Assembly: GCA_903825565.1 (NCBI GenBank)
Contig: CAIKBD010000004.1
Coordinates: 1-51,785 of the forward strand
Origin: an uncultured Anaerolineales bacterium
Lineage (GTDB): Bacteria; Chloroflexota; Anaerolineae; UBA4142
Direction of reading: 5' to 3'
Length of the DNA stretch: 51,785 bases
The translations under genes and the position numbers were made by a program. Shown here piece after piece: positions 42,782-51,626 of this stretch. The stretch's first letter is position 1; the number at the start of each line of letters is the position of its first letter. The notes below the pieces were generated by a model. The model saw only the letters and a list, made by a program, of their open reading frames with translations. It did not search any database and had not been told where the DNA came from.

Positions 42782-45133
42782 CTATCCCGCGCCGAGCGAC
42801 AGTTCGACTCCTTCGCCCCGGAACGCGCGCCCGATAATCGCGTACAGCAACCCAATCGCCCCAAGCACGATCACAATCAGCACCATCGAGTACGCCGCAG
42901 CGACACTCGTCCCGCCCTGCTCCACCTCGCTCATGATCAACGCCGTCAAAATGGGCCATTTCGGCGACGAGAGGAAAATGATCGCGGAGAGCGAGGTCAT
43001 GTGCCGCGCGAAACTAAAGATCAACCCGGCGAGGAACGCCGGCAAGATCAGCGGCAAGGTCACTTGGCGGAACGTCAACGCCGCGTCCGCACCCAGGTTC
43101 GTGGACGCTTCTTCAATTGCCGGATCGATTTGCTGGAGCGATGCCACGCCCGCGCGCACCGAGGTCGGCAAACTTCGCACGGCATACGCGGCGAGGATGA
43201 TGTACGGCGAGCCAACGAGCGCAAGCGTCTCACCCCAAAAGGTGATCGCGCAGCTTACGGCGACCAACACCACCGCCACGACCGGTCGCGCGCGCGGCGC
43301 AAAGCGGCTCACGACAAACGCGCTCAACGCCGTGTATGTGAAACCCAGCAACGCCAGCGGCGGTTGGAAAAAGAGATTGATCCATTTGGCGAGCGACGCC
43401 GCAAAGCGCGGAAAAAAATCCCCGCCCAGACTCCGCCCCCACACCGAAATCGGCACGGTGAGTTCGGTGATAAACTGGCGCGACACCAGGTAAACTGCCA
43501 TGCACACGAGTAATATCAAGACAGCGCGCCGCGCTTTGCGTTCGACGAAAAAGAGACTCGCCAGCGCCACCACGATCAAAATGCCGGCAAGGATGCTCAA
43601 CCACAGCGTCAGCTCCACTACCGGCAAGCCGGCGAACGGCTTGAGCCACGCATTGGCGACCAGTGGTTGTCGCCCGCGATCATTCAAATTGAGAAAGAGC
43701 GTGAGCATACCCAGCCCGGTGCCCGCGAGCAGGATCAGCGTGCGCGTCCAAAACGCGCGTGCACTCGGCACGATCAAATAATACGCGAGCAACACGTACA
43801 CCAGAATCACGACCGGCATCGGCGCTTGGATGAACGCGATGATGTAGCCGATCCCCAGGATCGTGCCGGGCACCGCGCCACCCAGGTTCGACGTAAAGTC
43901 GAGCGCCTCTTTGCCGCTGAACGTTTTTCGCACGACCAAAAACGCAATGACCATCCCGGCGATGCCGGCAACCGGTGTGGCAAGCGCGGAGAGAAAAGTC
44001 GTGTCCAATACGGCCGTCAAGCCCGCGGCGAACATGCGTCCGTAATGCGTAAAATCGAGTGTGTAATCAATGCCCCACAAGCGGGTAATCGAGCCGAGCA
44101 AGATTGCCGCGTAGAGCGCGAACACCAACAGCAGGACGAGGAACGTCAACGCGATAAACGTCCAGCGAATCAGCGGTTCTTTGACGAAACCCGCGCCACC
44201 GCCGGTCGGCTTGCCGGTCACCGAAATGTACGATTTGCGCGAAACCCAGTAGCGTTGCAGAACATAGACCGTGAGCGTCGGGAGCAAGAGAATCAGCGAC
44301 AGCGCCGCGCCTTTTTGCTGATTGAACTCGCCGTTGACCGCGATCCAGATTTGCGTCGAAAGCACCGTGACGTTGCCGCCGATAAAAACTGGGTTGCCCA
44401 AATCCGCCAGCGATTCGACGAACATCAAGAGGAACGAGGCGGCGATGCCCGGTGTCAGCAATGGTAGCGTAATCGTGCGAAAGATGTGCCACTTGGTTGC
44501 GCCCAAGCTCAACGCGGCTTCTTCCATCGAGGGATCGATCCGTTCGAGCAAGCCGCGAATGATCAGGTAGGCGACCGAAAAGAATGTAATGATCTGGACA
44601 AAGACCAGCCCGTCCAACCCGTAAATGTCGTTCATGCCGGGCTTGAATTCGATGTGCAACACATCTTTGGTGACGAGACCGGAACGCCCAAAGAGCAGAA
44701 TTGTCGCAAGCGCAATCGCAAACGGCGGCGAAATGGTCGGCAGAAGCGTGAGCGCGTGCACCACGCGCTTGAACGGAATATTGCAGCGCACGACCGTATA
44801 CGCGAACAAAAAGCCGAGCGCCGTGCTCCCAATCGCCGCCAAGACGCCCATAATGAGCGTGTCGCGGAAAACCGTCCAATATTGTAGCGCGAACTGGGGA
44901 TTGATATAGCGCGTGAACTGATCGAGGTTGAACGTGCCGGCGTCGGGCTTGCTGTCGGCAATAAAAAATCCTTGCACGATCACACGCGCGAGGGGCCACA
45001 CGACAAACGCAAAAATAAATACGCCCGTGACGATCAAACCCATCAGGAGCACCGGGTCTTGCGCGATGAGGCGTAACTCGCGGTACCGCCGGACGAGCGA
45101 TTGCAGGGGAGACGAGCGGGTTGCAACTGTCAT
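42782..45133 (-). CDS. Fused two-domain ABC permease, Fbp type, with long insertion
   Basis: 783 aa, two BPD_transp_1 halves in one chain. The ATPase-docking loops are EEAALSLGATKWHIF (204-218) and EEASTNLGADAALTF (674-688). FbpB-type permeases are usually shorter. The second half is split: after PGTILGIGYIIAF (about 422-434) the expected continuation, LVGSPYIILAAYAVRSLP, comes only at about 639. The roughly 200 residues between contain about five extra hydrophobic segments. The stop is 31 bp before the antitoxin start. It works with the binding protein at 45230 and the ATPase at 40913. Confidence 0.88.
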   Translation of the reverse strand: MTVATRSSPLQSLVRRYRELRLIAQDPVLLMGLIVTGVFIFAFVVWPLARVIVQGFFIADSKPDAGTFNLDQFTRYINPQFALQYWTVFRDTLIMGVLAAIGSTALGFLFAYTVVRCNIPFKRVVHALTLLPTISPPFAIALATILLFGRSGLVTKDVLHIEFKPGMNDIYGLDGLVFVQIITFFSVAYLIIRGLLERIDPSMEEAALSLGATKWHIFRTITLPLLTPGIAASFLLMFVESLADLGNPVFIGGNVTVLSTQIWIAVNGEFNQQKGAALSLILLLPTLTVYVLQRYWVSRKSYISVTGKPTGGGAGFVKEPLIRWTFIALTFLVLLLVFALYAAILLGSITRLWGIDYTLDFTHYGRMFAAGLTAVLDTTFLSALATPVAGIAGMVIAFLVVRKTFSGKEALDFTSNLGGAVPGTILGIGYIIAFIQAPMPVVILVYVLLAYYLIVPSARAFWTRTLILLAGTGLGMLTLFLNLNDRGRQPLVANAWLKPFAGLPVVELTLWLSILAGILIVVALASLFFVERKARRAVLILLVCMAVYLVSRQFITELTVPISVWGRSLGGDFFPRFAASLAKWINLFFQPPLALLGFTYTALSAFVVSRFAPRARPVVAVVLVAVSCAITFWGETLALVGSPYIILAAYAVRSLPTSVRAGVASLQQIDPAIEEASTNLGADAALTFRQVTLPLILPAFLAGLIFSFARHMTSLSAIIFLSSPKWPILTALIMSEVEQGGTSVAAAYSMVLIVIVLGAIGLLYAIIGRAFRGEGVELSLGAG

Positions 45134-45172
45134 AGTTGACCTTGTAAAAAAGGCAAGGGGACAAGGCGACTG

Positions 45173-45208
45173 GGAGACAAGGAGAACCTGAATGGTCTCC
45201 TTGTCTCC
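45173..45208. repeat. Hairpin between binding-protein and permease genes
   Basis: GGAGACAAGGAGA (45173-45185) and TCTCCTTGTCTCC (45196-45208) form a 13-bp perfect stem, surrounded by further TCTCC/ACAAGG words up to 45228. Its place after a binding-protein gene suggests mRNA stabilisation or partial termination that favours the binding protein. Confidence 0.6.
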
Positions 45209-45229
45209 GGGTCTCTCCGTCTCCGTGTC

Positions 45230-46270
45230 TTACTTGGCGAGCGACGCCGCGGCGATTTCGTTCGAGAACTTGTCAATGAACGCAGTCTTGTTGTTGCCGC
45301 AATAATCAAAGTTATAGTTGATCAGTTTGACTTGCAGCAATTCGGGCTTGGGCGGCACCGCGCCCTTGATCGTCAAGCCCTGGTACGCTTTGTACTTTTT
45401 GCCGAGTTCTTGCGTGCTACCCTGCAACGCCCAATCGTACCACGCCTTGGCATTGTCCAAGTTCTTTGCGCCTTTGACAATCGCCATCCCGCCGATTTCG
45501 TACCCCGTCCCTTCGGAGGGGAAGGTCAGCGACAACGGCATCTTGTCATCGTCAATGCCCTTGACGATGTCGTGCGAAAAGACGACGCCGACCGCCGCTT
45601 CGCCCTTGCCAACGTTCTGCACGGGCGTCGCACCGCTCTTAGTCCAGGTTTGGACATTCGCGGCGAATTTCTTCATGTATTCCCAGCCGTCTTTTTCACC
45701 CTTGATCTGAAGCACGGTGCACATGAACGTGAACGACGTGCCCGAGGTCGCCGGGTGTGCGATGACGATCTGTCCCTTCATTTCGGGCTTGAGCAAATCG
45801 TCGAGCGAGGTCGGGGGCTTGATCGCGGTTTGCTTGGTGTTCGTGGTGAACCCGAGCGAGCCGACATAGATGCCCGCCCACGACGGCGTCGCATCCGAGT
45901 CGAGCATCAACTTGGGATCGATGATATTGGCTTGCGCGGAGGATTTGTACGGTTCGAGCAAGCCCTCCTTCTTCGCGGCGATCTGCGAGTCAATGGGTCC
46001 GCCCCACCAAATGTCGAACTGCGGATTCGCCTTTTCGTTGCGGAGCCGCGTCACGGCTTCGCCGGCGGACAAGCGAATATAGTTGACGGTGACGCCGGGA
46101 TTTTTCGCCTCGAATTCTTTCTTCATGCCGGCGCACCACTCTTCTTGCGGCGTGCAGAGCAAGTTGAGTTCGCCTTTAGCGGCTTTGGGCGCATCAGCGG
46201 CGGGACCCGTGCATGCCACCACCACGCTCAACAATACGACGAACAGAACCAGAACCAAAAACTTGCGCAT
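45230..46270 (-). CDS. Fbp-type extracellular solute-binding lipoprotein
   Basis: 346-aa lipoprotein with lipobox VVVAC. The mature domain belongs to the ferric/organo-compound SBP family (SBP_bac_6-like): LNLLCTPQEEWCAGMKKEFEAKNPGVTV, FDIWWGGPIDSQIAAKKEGLLEPY, VGSLGFTTN, EGTGYEIGGMAIVKGAKN. It delivers the ligand to the fused permease. The paired tyrosines that bind iron in FbpA are not obvious, so iron is only one option; 2-aminoethylphosphonate or a sugar derivative are others. A consensus promoter lies at 46423-46451. Confidence 0.87.
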   Translation of the reverse strand: MRKFLVLVLFVVLLSVVVACTGPAADAPKAAKGELNLLCTPQEEWCAGMKKEFEAKNPGVTVNYIRLSAGEAVTRLRNEKANPQFDIWWGGPIDSQIAAKKEGLLEPYKSSAQANIIDPKLMLDSDATPSWAGIYVGSLGFTTNTKQTAIKPPTSLDDLLKPEMKGQIVIAHPATSGTSFTFMCTVLQIKGEKDGWEYMKKFAANVQTWTKSGATPVQNVGKGEAAVGVVFSHDIVKGIDDDKMPLSLTFPSEGTGYEIGGMAIVKGAKNLDNAKAWYDWALQGSTQELGKKYKAYQGLTIKGAVPPKPELLQVKLINYNFDYCGNNKTAFIDKFSNEIAAASLAK

Positions 46271-46422
46271 TCGATTTCCTCCTTTTCGGAATTCAACTCA
46301 ATTGAACTTCAACGGTGAAGCACGTCTCGTGAATTCGCATCCCCCCTTTCCACTTCCTCCGCACCGAGGCGAGGTTCGAGGATTTATGTGATTCATTCGT
46401 GATCGCGCGTGCGCGCAAGTAC

Positions 46423-46451
46423 ACTATAGCACCCGTCGCCGGGATTGTCAA
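46423..46451 (-). promoter_or_regulatory. Consensus promoter of the Fbp-type operon
   Basis: Minus strand TTGACA (46451-46446), exactly 17 nt, TATAGT (46428-46423). This is the best promoter in the window. The predicted start near 46416 gives a leader of about 145 nt before the binding-protein gene. Confidence 0.75.
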
Positions 46452-46471
46452 AGTAAACCCGCCTTGCCGGT

Positions 46472-48127
46472 TTAGAAACAGCCCGTCGTCGTTTGTCCGC
46501 CCGCACGCGTGATGAACGGCAAGTAGGTGTACGTCGTAGCGCTCACCGCGCGCGCCAACGCCACCGCCGGCTTGTGCAAGCCACCCGTGACCGAGCCGCT
46601 ACGATAGAGATCGTGCCGGCTCATTTGCCATTTCATCGTGCTGGGTTGATACGCGACGCCGGTCGTCCACACGTAAAGCGCGCCGCCGAAACTCGCCGCC
46701 GCGATCTCGACCGTGCCATCGCCGTTCAAATCGCCGAGCGCAAGCCCGCCGCGAATCCCGTGCAATTCCTGGCTTGCCTTTTCGTTCGGCAAGGCAAGCG
46801 GGAAATTCGCCAGCGGATTTCCGTTGCTGTCCAAACCGATCACGCTGACGTACGCGTTCGCCGTCGCGTCGGGGCTGTACGTGCCGAACACCACATCTGC
46901 CTTACTATCGCCGGTCACATCGCCGATCACCGGCTCACTCGCAAACAGATGCCGCCCCTGCGCGTAGTTGTACGTCCACGCCTGGGTGCCGTTCTCGCGG
47001 TACGCGCGCACCGTGCCATCGGCAAACGGCACGACGATTTCCAACTTGCCATCCGCGTCGAGATCGGCAAGCGCGACCGCTTGCTTGGACGGAATGAGAT
47101 CGTACAGCGGCGCGCCCGCCAACTTGATCAGCGTCCAACCCGCGCGCCGGCTTCCATTCGGTTCGAGCACCAGCAAGCCGTTTTGCGTCCAGGTGTGTCC
47201 CTGCAACGGATCACGCACGCGCCCGGCAATCACAATCTCCGGCGTGCCATCGTTATCGAGATCGCCAATCGTCGGCGCGCCGGTCGTGTACTCCATATAC
47301 TTGTCGGCGTCGTAATTGGTCTTGGTCGGATCGACGTACGTGCGCGCGGGCCAACCGGCGAGTGGCGTGCCATCCGCACGGTACGCGTGGAGGTACAATT
47401 GATCGCGCCCGGTGATGATTTCCGCCAAGCCATCGCCGGTCAAATCGGCGACGGCGACGTAACCCCAAATGCCCGCGCCACGATACTTGGTCGGAAAGCC
47501 GCTGACCAAGGTTCCGCTCGTCTGCCACGCGTACACATTTTCGCCGCACGTTTCGGAAAGCGAATTGTTGCTCGTGCCGGCGACGATTTCGAGTTTGGCG
47601 TCGCCGGTCACGTTACCCAACGCAACGGTGTAAACTTCCGCCAAATTGCTGGGTTCCGGATCAGGACTCCAAAACATTTCCTGGGGCCAGCCGGCAACCG
47701 GCGCACCGTTTGCTCTCCACACAAACACCTTGCCGCGCTGACCCAGGGTGTTGCTCACACCGCGCGTGCCCGCGACAATTTCGAGCGTGCCGTCGCCATC
47801 CATATCGCCAATCGCCAGCGGACCGTCAATGCGCGGCGTGTAACTGCACGCGCCGTTCGTCTTGAGCGGAAAATTCGCCAGCACGTTGCCCTGCCGATCC
47901 CACGCCCACACGCACCCATTCGTGTCGGCGATCAAAATTTCCAACTTGCCGTCATTGTTGAGATCAACGATGGCGGGACTCGAATTGGACGCACCGTAAA
48001 ATTCGGTGCGCGGAAAACCGGCGAGGAAGGCAAACGCCTGCGGCGCGGCGACCGTCGTGCGTGGCAAGCCGAGCAGGAGCGCGCACGCCCACACCCACAC
48101 GCCAACCTGGGCCATTCGTTTGTGCAC
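46472..48127 (-). CDS. Secreted FG-GAP/VCBS beta-propeller protein
   Basis: 551 aa. The signal peptide (VHKRMAQVGVWVWACALLL, ending near VAA) is followed by at least eight FG-GAP repeats with the calcium-loop pattern D.N.DG.LEI, e.g. DLNNDGKLEILIAD, DMDGDGTLEIVAG, DLTGDGLAEIITG, DLDADGKLEIVVP. They would form a propeller for binding at the surface. The C-terminus ends TYLPFITRAGG plus a short Thr/Cys tail. GTG 48127 is preferred: GAGG stands 6 nt upstream, it supplies the basic n-region and it overlaps the deacetylase stop (TAGTG). ATG 48115 is the alternative. Confidence 0.85.
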   Translation of the reverse strand: MHKRMAQVGVWVWACALLLGLPRTTVAAPQAFAFLAGFPRTEFYGASNSSPAIVDLNNDGKLEILIADTNGCVWAWDRQGNVLANFPLKTNGACSYTPRIDGPLAIGDMDGDGTLEIVAGTRGVSNTLGQRGKVFVWRANGAPVAGWPQEMFWSPDPEPSNLAEVYTVALGNVTGDAKLEIVAGTSNNSLSETCGENVYAWQTSGTLVSGFPTKYRGAGIWGYVAVADLTGDGLAEIITGRDQLYLHAYRADGTPLAGWPARTYVDPTKTNYDADKYMEYTTGAPTIGDLDNDGTPEIVIAGRVRDPLQGHTWTQNGLLVLEPNGSRRAGWTLIKLAGAPLYDLIPSKQAVALADLDADGKLEIVVPFADGTVRAYRENGTQAWTYNYAQGRHLFASEPVIGDVTGDSKADVVFGTYSPDATANAYVSVIGLDSNGNPLANFPLALPNEKASQELHGIRGGLALGDLNGDGTVEIAAASFGGALYVWTTGVAYQPSTMKWQMSRHDLYRSGSVTGGLHKPAVALARAVSATTYTYLPFITRAGGQTTTGCF

Positions 48128-49104
48128 TAGTAACCTCGTTTGAAATGATCCCGCAAGCGGGGATACAACAAAATGTCCGAGCGAATCAAGCGGCATTGTT
48201 CGATCACGTCGCGCTTGGTGGAAAGATGAAACCGCGCAAGCGCAAACGCGCGGTCGCTCGCCGGCGCAAGCGGCAAATAATTTTTTCGCCCGATCACGGT
48301 CAAGCCGAATTGCAGACCCAGTTCACGCGCCAGGCGAATCGTCGCGGGCGTGAACAAGCCGTTTGGGTAGGCGATGCTCGTCGGCGTCACGCCGGCAATC
48401 TCCGCCAAGTCGCGTTGCGCGCGCGCGAGTTGATCGCGGATGCCTGCCTCGTCGTAATTGGGAAGGATGGCGTGATCGTGCGTGTGATTGCCCAGCCGCA
48501 CGTACTTTTCCTGCGCGAACGCGCGCAGTTCCGCCGGCGTCATCGGGCGATCAATGTCACCGACCGGCGTAAACGCGTCCGCGCCGAACGTCGCGCGCAC
48601 GTACTGCTCGATCTCCGAATGCCGTTTGGCTTTGAGCGATTCTTGCTCGCGCTCGATGGCATCGGCGGACGCGCCGCGCTTGACGCGCTCGCGGTAAATT
48701 ACATCCCACCAGTACGCGCGCCCCTGCTTGATGTAATTCGTGGCGATGAAAAACGTCGCGGGCGCGCGGAACTCGTTGAGCACGGGCAACGCGAGGTGAT
48801 TGTTCGCGTACCCGTCGTCGAACGTGATCAGCACGTACCGCTTGTGCGGATCGAGATCGGCGCACAAATCGTCGGGCGCGACGAAGGTATAGCCCTGCGC
48901 CGCATAATACTCGACAAATCGGCGAAACCGTTGTATAGTCATTGCCTCAAGCGGATCGGCAACGTGGCGCGCGATTTCTGTTTCGTCGCGAAACAAGTTG
49001 TGGAAGAAGAACGCGATCAGCGCGCCCCGTTCTGTGACCAACTTGAGATAGAGTTCGGAGCAAGCCCGATCTACACGACGGACTATTTTGGATACGCTCG
49101 GCAC
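48127..49104 (-). CDS. Polysaccharide deacetylase (NodB/CE4-like)
   Basis: 325 aa. The NodB domain has the catalytic/metal Asp pair D96-D97 in ITFDDGYANNH and the His motif HTHDH (207-211); a proline-rich block precedes it. It removes N-acetyl groups from surface or wall polysaccharide. No signal peptide is seen. It starts at GTG 49104, with AAAGGAG just upstream. It overlaps the FG-GAP gene by 1 nt (co-translated) and is divergent from the DUF418 gene. Confidence 0.88.
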   Translation of the reverse strand: MPSVSKIVRRVDRACSELYLKLVTERGALIAFFFHNLFRDETEIARHVADPLEAMTIQRFRRFVEYYAAQGYTFVAPDDLCADLDPHKRYVLITFDDGYANNHLALPVLNEFRAPATFFIATNYIKQGRAYWWDVIYRERVKRGASADAIEREQESLKAKRHSEIEQYVRATFGADAFTPVGDIDRPMTPAELRAFAQEKYVRLGNHTHDHAILPNYDEAGIRDQLARAQRDLAEIAGVTPTSIAYPNGLFTPATIRLARELGLQFGLTVIGRKNYLPLAPASDRAFALARFHLSTKRDVIEQCRLIRSDILLYPRLRDHFKRGY

Positions 49105-49139
49105 AAAACTCCTTTATTCTTGATTCCAGGAAAATCTAT

Positions 49140-50342
49140 TTGCAAGTGACACCACAAGATTCTGATCTAACCCGCGCGGAGCAACGGATCACGCGCATAG
49201 ATGCTTTGCGCGGGGTTACCCTGTTCGGCGTTTGCATCGTCAACGCGTTTTACTTTCACGTGCCCGACGCACATTTCGCCGAGTATTATGAACAATTCCG
49301 CGATCCGTTGAATCGGGCAATACTATTTGCCGTCAATCATTTATTCACAGCCAAATTCTACCCCATTTTTGCATTTCTCTTTGGCTTGGGGTTTGCCATC
49401 CAGTTCTTCCGCGCCCAGCAGAAGAACGCCAACCCGTATGCAATCCTCACTCGCCGATTCATGCTTTTGGCGCTGTTCGGTCTCGCGCACATTTTATTCG
49501 TTTGGGAAGAAGATGTCTTGTTCCTGTACGCGGTATACGGACTCGGCTTGTTGACACTCACGCGGCGAGCGCCGCGCACGTTGTTGTTCGCCGCGGTACT
49601 GGCGTATAGCGCGCCGCTCGCTTTCCTGCTAATGCGCGGCGAACCGGCGCGCGCAGAGACTTTACAACTTGATGGGCTCGTTCGATTTTATTCGACGGCA
49701 TCGTATTGGCAAATCGCGCAAGCGCGCACGCACATCTATCTGAACCAATTCACCGATCCCGCGTTCCTGCTGTCCGAAATCCAGCGCATTGCGTTTTTTC
49801 TGATCGGATTCTTGTTCGGTAAGCAAAATCTTGCCCAGACTTTCACCGCGCAACTCGCCCGGTGGAAAAAACTTTGGGTGAGCGCGCTCGGCATCTGGTT
49901 GATCAGTTTGACGCTCCAAACCGTTGCCTTCAAAGCCGACCCCGGCGCGGCGAGCGCTGTGTACGTTGCCAGCCAAGAAGTGAACAAGGCACTCGGCGGC
50001 CTGGCGCAGGTGTTCGCGTACATCCTGGGTGTGTGGCTCTGGCTCGACGCGACAAAAACCACGCGGATCGCAACGTGGCTCGCCGAAACGGGTAAACTCA
50101 CATTGACGCACTATCTCACCCAGACAGCTTTGTTTTCGTGGCTCAACTATTCGTACGGCTTGCGGTTATACGCCACGCTTGCCCCCGTCCAAGTGTTTGC
50201 TCTCGCCGCCGGCGTATTTCTCTGCCAAGTCGCCGTTAGCCATTTCTGGCTTCGCGCTTTTAATTACGGACCGGTGGAGTGGTTGTGGCGCGCGCTCACC
50301 TACCGCCGGCACATTCCATTCCGCCGCGCCGCACCTGGGTAG
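49140..50342 (+). CDS. DUF418 family membrane protein
   Basis: 400 aa with about nine or ten hydrophobic segments. The N-terminal RITRIDALRGVTLFGVCIVN is the start block of the YeiB/DUF418 family, and the C-terminal part (ETGKLTLTHYLTQTALFSWLNY) is the DUF418 domain. These are acyltransferase-3-like membrane proteins of unknown role. The start is TTG 49140 with AGGAA upstream; GTG 49146 is possible. Confidence 0.8.
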   Translation: MQVTPQDSDLTRAEQRITRIDALRGVTLFGVCIVNAFYFHVPDAHFAEYYEQFRDPLNRAILFAVNHLFTAKFYPIFAFLFGLGFAIQFFRAQQKNANPYAILTRRFMLLALFGLAHILFVWEEDVLFLYAVYGLGLLTLTRRAPRTLLFAAVLAYSAPLAFLLMRGEPARAETLQLDGLVRFYSTASYWQIAQARTHIYLNQFTDPAFLLSEIQRIAFFLIGFLFGKQNLAQTFTAQLARWKKLWVSALGIWLISLTLQTVAFKADPGAASAVYVASQEVNKALGGLAQVFAYILGVWLWLDATKTTRIATWLAETGKLTLTHYLTQTALFSWLNYSYGLRLYATLAPVQVFALAAGVFLCQVAVSHFWLRAFNYGPVEWLWRALTYRRHIPFRRAAPG

Positions 50343-50365
50343 AATCGTTTGGGGGGAGGAGAAGA

Positions 50366-51598
50366 ATGCGCTGGAAACATTTTTCGCCCGCGACCATGCG
50401 GCTGGGGTTGAGCGTTGCGCTCGTCGCAATTTGGGTTAGCGCGTGTACAAGCCCGGCAAACACGCCGCTCCCTGCTCTGCCGACAAACACGCCGACACTG
50501 ACCAAGCCCAGTTCACCGAGCGCAGTGCCCCCCACATCCACGCCCGCTTCGCCAACACGCCCCGCCACGGCGTTCGATCCGATCCAACTCGCGTGGTTTT
50601 ACAAGCCGCCCGTAGACCAAGACCTGGCAACGCTCGCGCGCTATTTCGACGTATTCATTCTCACCCGGCTCGACGAGCCAACGCGCGACCGCTTGCGCGC
50701 GCAAGGAGTTCGTACCCCGTTCCTGCAATATTTGCGTTTCGACGCGATTCACGATCCCGGCTCGTGCACCAAATCGCCCTACCACAACCAAGTGGCGTAC
50801 AACGCCGGCGATTATTGCGCGCTCGTCCGCGATCACCCGGATTGGTTTTTGCGCGACGCGCAAAACAATCTTCTGCTCGAAAGATCCGGCGGCGAGCGGT
50901 ACGCGTTGATGGATCCGGGCAACGCCGGTTGGCGCGCCTTTTGGGTGCAACGCGCGCAACCCTGGCAAGAACAGTACGGCTGGGACGGTATCTTTCTGGA
51001 CAATCTCGAAGCGAGCCGCCAACGCTTTCGCCTTGCCGGACGCAACAACCTGCCGAAAAATTACCCCGACGACGCGAGCTTCCAAGCCGCCTACGATGGT
51101 TTCCTGCGTTACGTCGTCAGCGCGTATTTTCGTCCGCGCCAGCGCCCCGTGTTCGCCAATATCGTCAACCTCGACGAACCCGCCGTCTGGTTTCGCTATC
51201 TCGAAAATCTCGACGGCGCGATGGAAGAGGGCTTTGCGGTCGGTTGGAAGGACGATTACCTGGTGGTTAGCGAATGGGAAGAGCAGTTACAGCGCGCCGA
51301 AGAAACCCAAGCGCGCGGCAAACAGATCATTCTTGTCGCGCAAGGCACGCGCAACGATCTCGCGCGCGAGCAGTTCGCCTTTGCGTCCTTCTTGCTGATC
51401 AGTCAGGGACGCGCTTCATTTCGGTACACCAACAGCGACACCTACGACGAAATTTGGCTCTATCGCGATTATGATCAAAACCTGGGTGCGCCGCTGGGTC
51501 CGCGCTATCGCGTGGGCAAAAACTGGCAACGCGATTTTAGCCAAGTCACCGTTTTGGTTAATCCCACCGCCCACACCGCCACCTACACCCCGCGCTAG
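50366..51598 (+). CDS. GHL15-like putative glycoside hydrolase lipoprotein
   Basis: 410 aa. The lipobox is VSAC, followed by a long Thr/Pro/Ser linker (about 30-70). The body is a predicted TIM-barrel hydrolase of the uncharacterised GHL15/GH114-like group: IQLAWFYKPP, YCALVRDHPDWFLRD, YALMDPGNAGWRAFW, GWDGIFLDNLEAS (probable acid residue Asp in IFLDN). GGGGAGGAG lies upstream of ATG 50366. It is 23 bp after DUF418. Glycan target unknown. Confidence 0.78.
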   Translation: MRWKHFSPATMRLGLSVALVAIWVSACTSPANTPLPALPTNTPTLTKPSSPSAVPPTSTPASPTRPATAFDPIQLAWFYKPPVDQDLATLARYFDVFILTRLDEPTRDRLRAQGVRTPFLQYLRFDAIHDPGSCTKSPYHNQVAYNAGDYCALVRDHPDWFLRDAQNNLLLERSGGERYALMDPGNAGWRAFWVQRAQPWQEQYGWDGIFLDNLEASRQRFRLAGRNNLPKNYPDDASFQAAYDGFLRYVVSAYFRPRQRPVFANIVNLDEPAVWFRYLENLDGAMEEGFAVGWKDDYLVVSEWEEQLQRAEETQARGKQIILVAQGTRNDLAREQFAFASFLLISQGRASFRYTNSDTYDEIWLYRDYDQNLGAPLGPRYRVGKNWQRDFSQVTVLVNPTAHTATYTPR

Positions 51599-51601
51599 GC
51601 G

Positions 51602-51626
51602 CGCCTCACGCGCGGCGCGTGAGGCG
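51602..51626. terminator. Hairpin shared by converging genes
   Basis: CGCCTCACGCG (51602-51612) and CGCGTGAGGCG (51616-51626) form an 11-bp perfect stem with a 3-nt loop, followed by TTT. It overlaps the last codons of the minus-strand gene. Confidence 0.65.

Noticed and set aside
45230-46270. Naming the binding protein FbpA (iron)
   Set aside because: The adjacent tyrosines expected for ferric iron binding were not found, so the ligand is left open.
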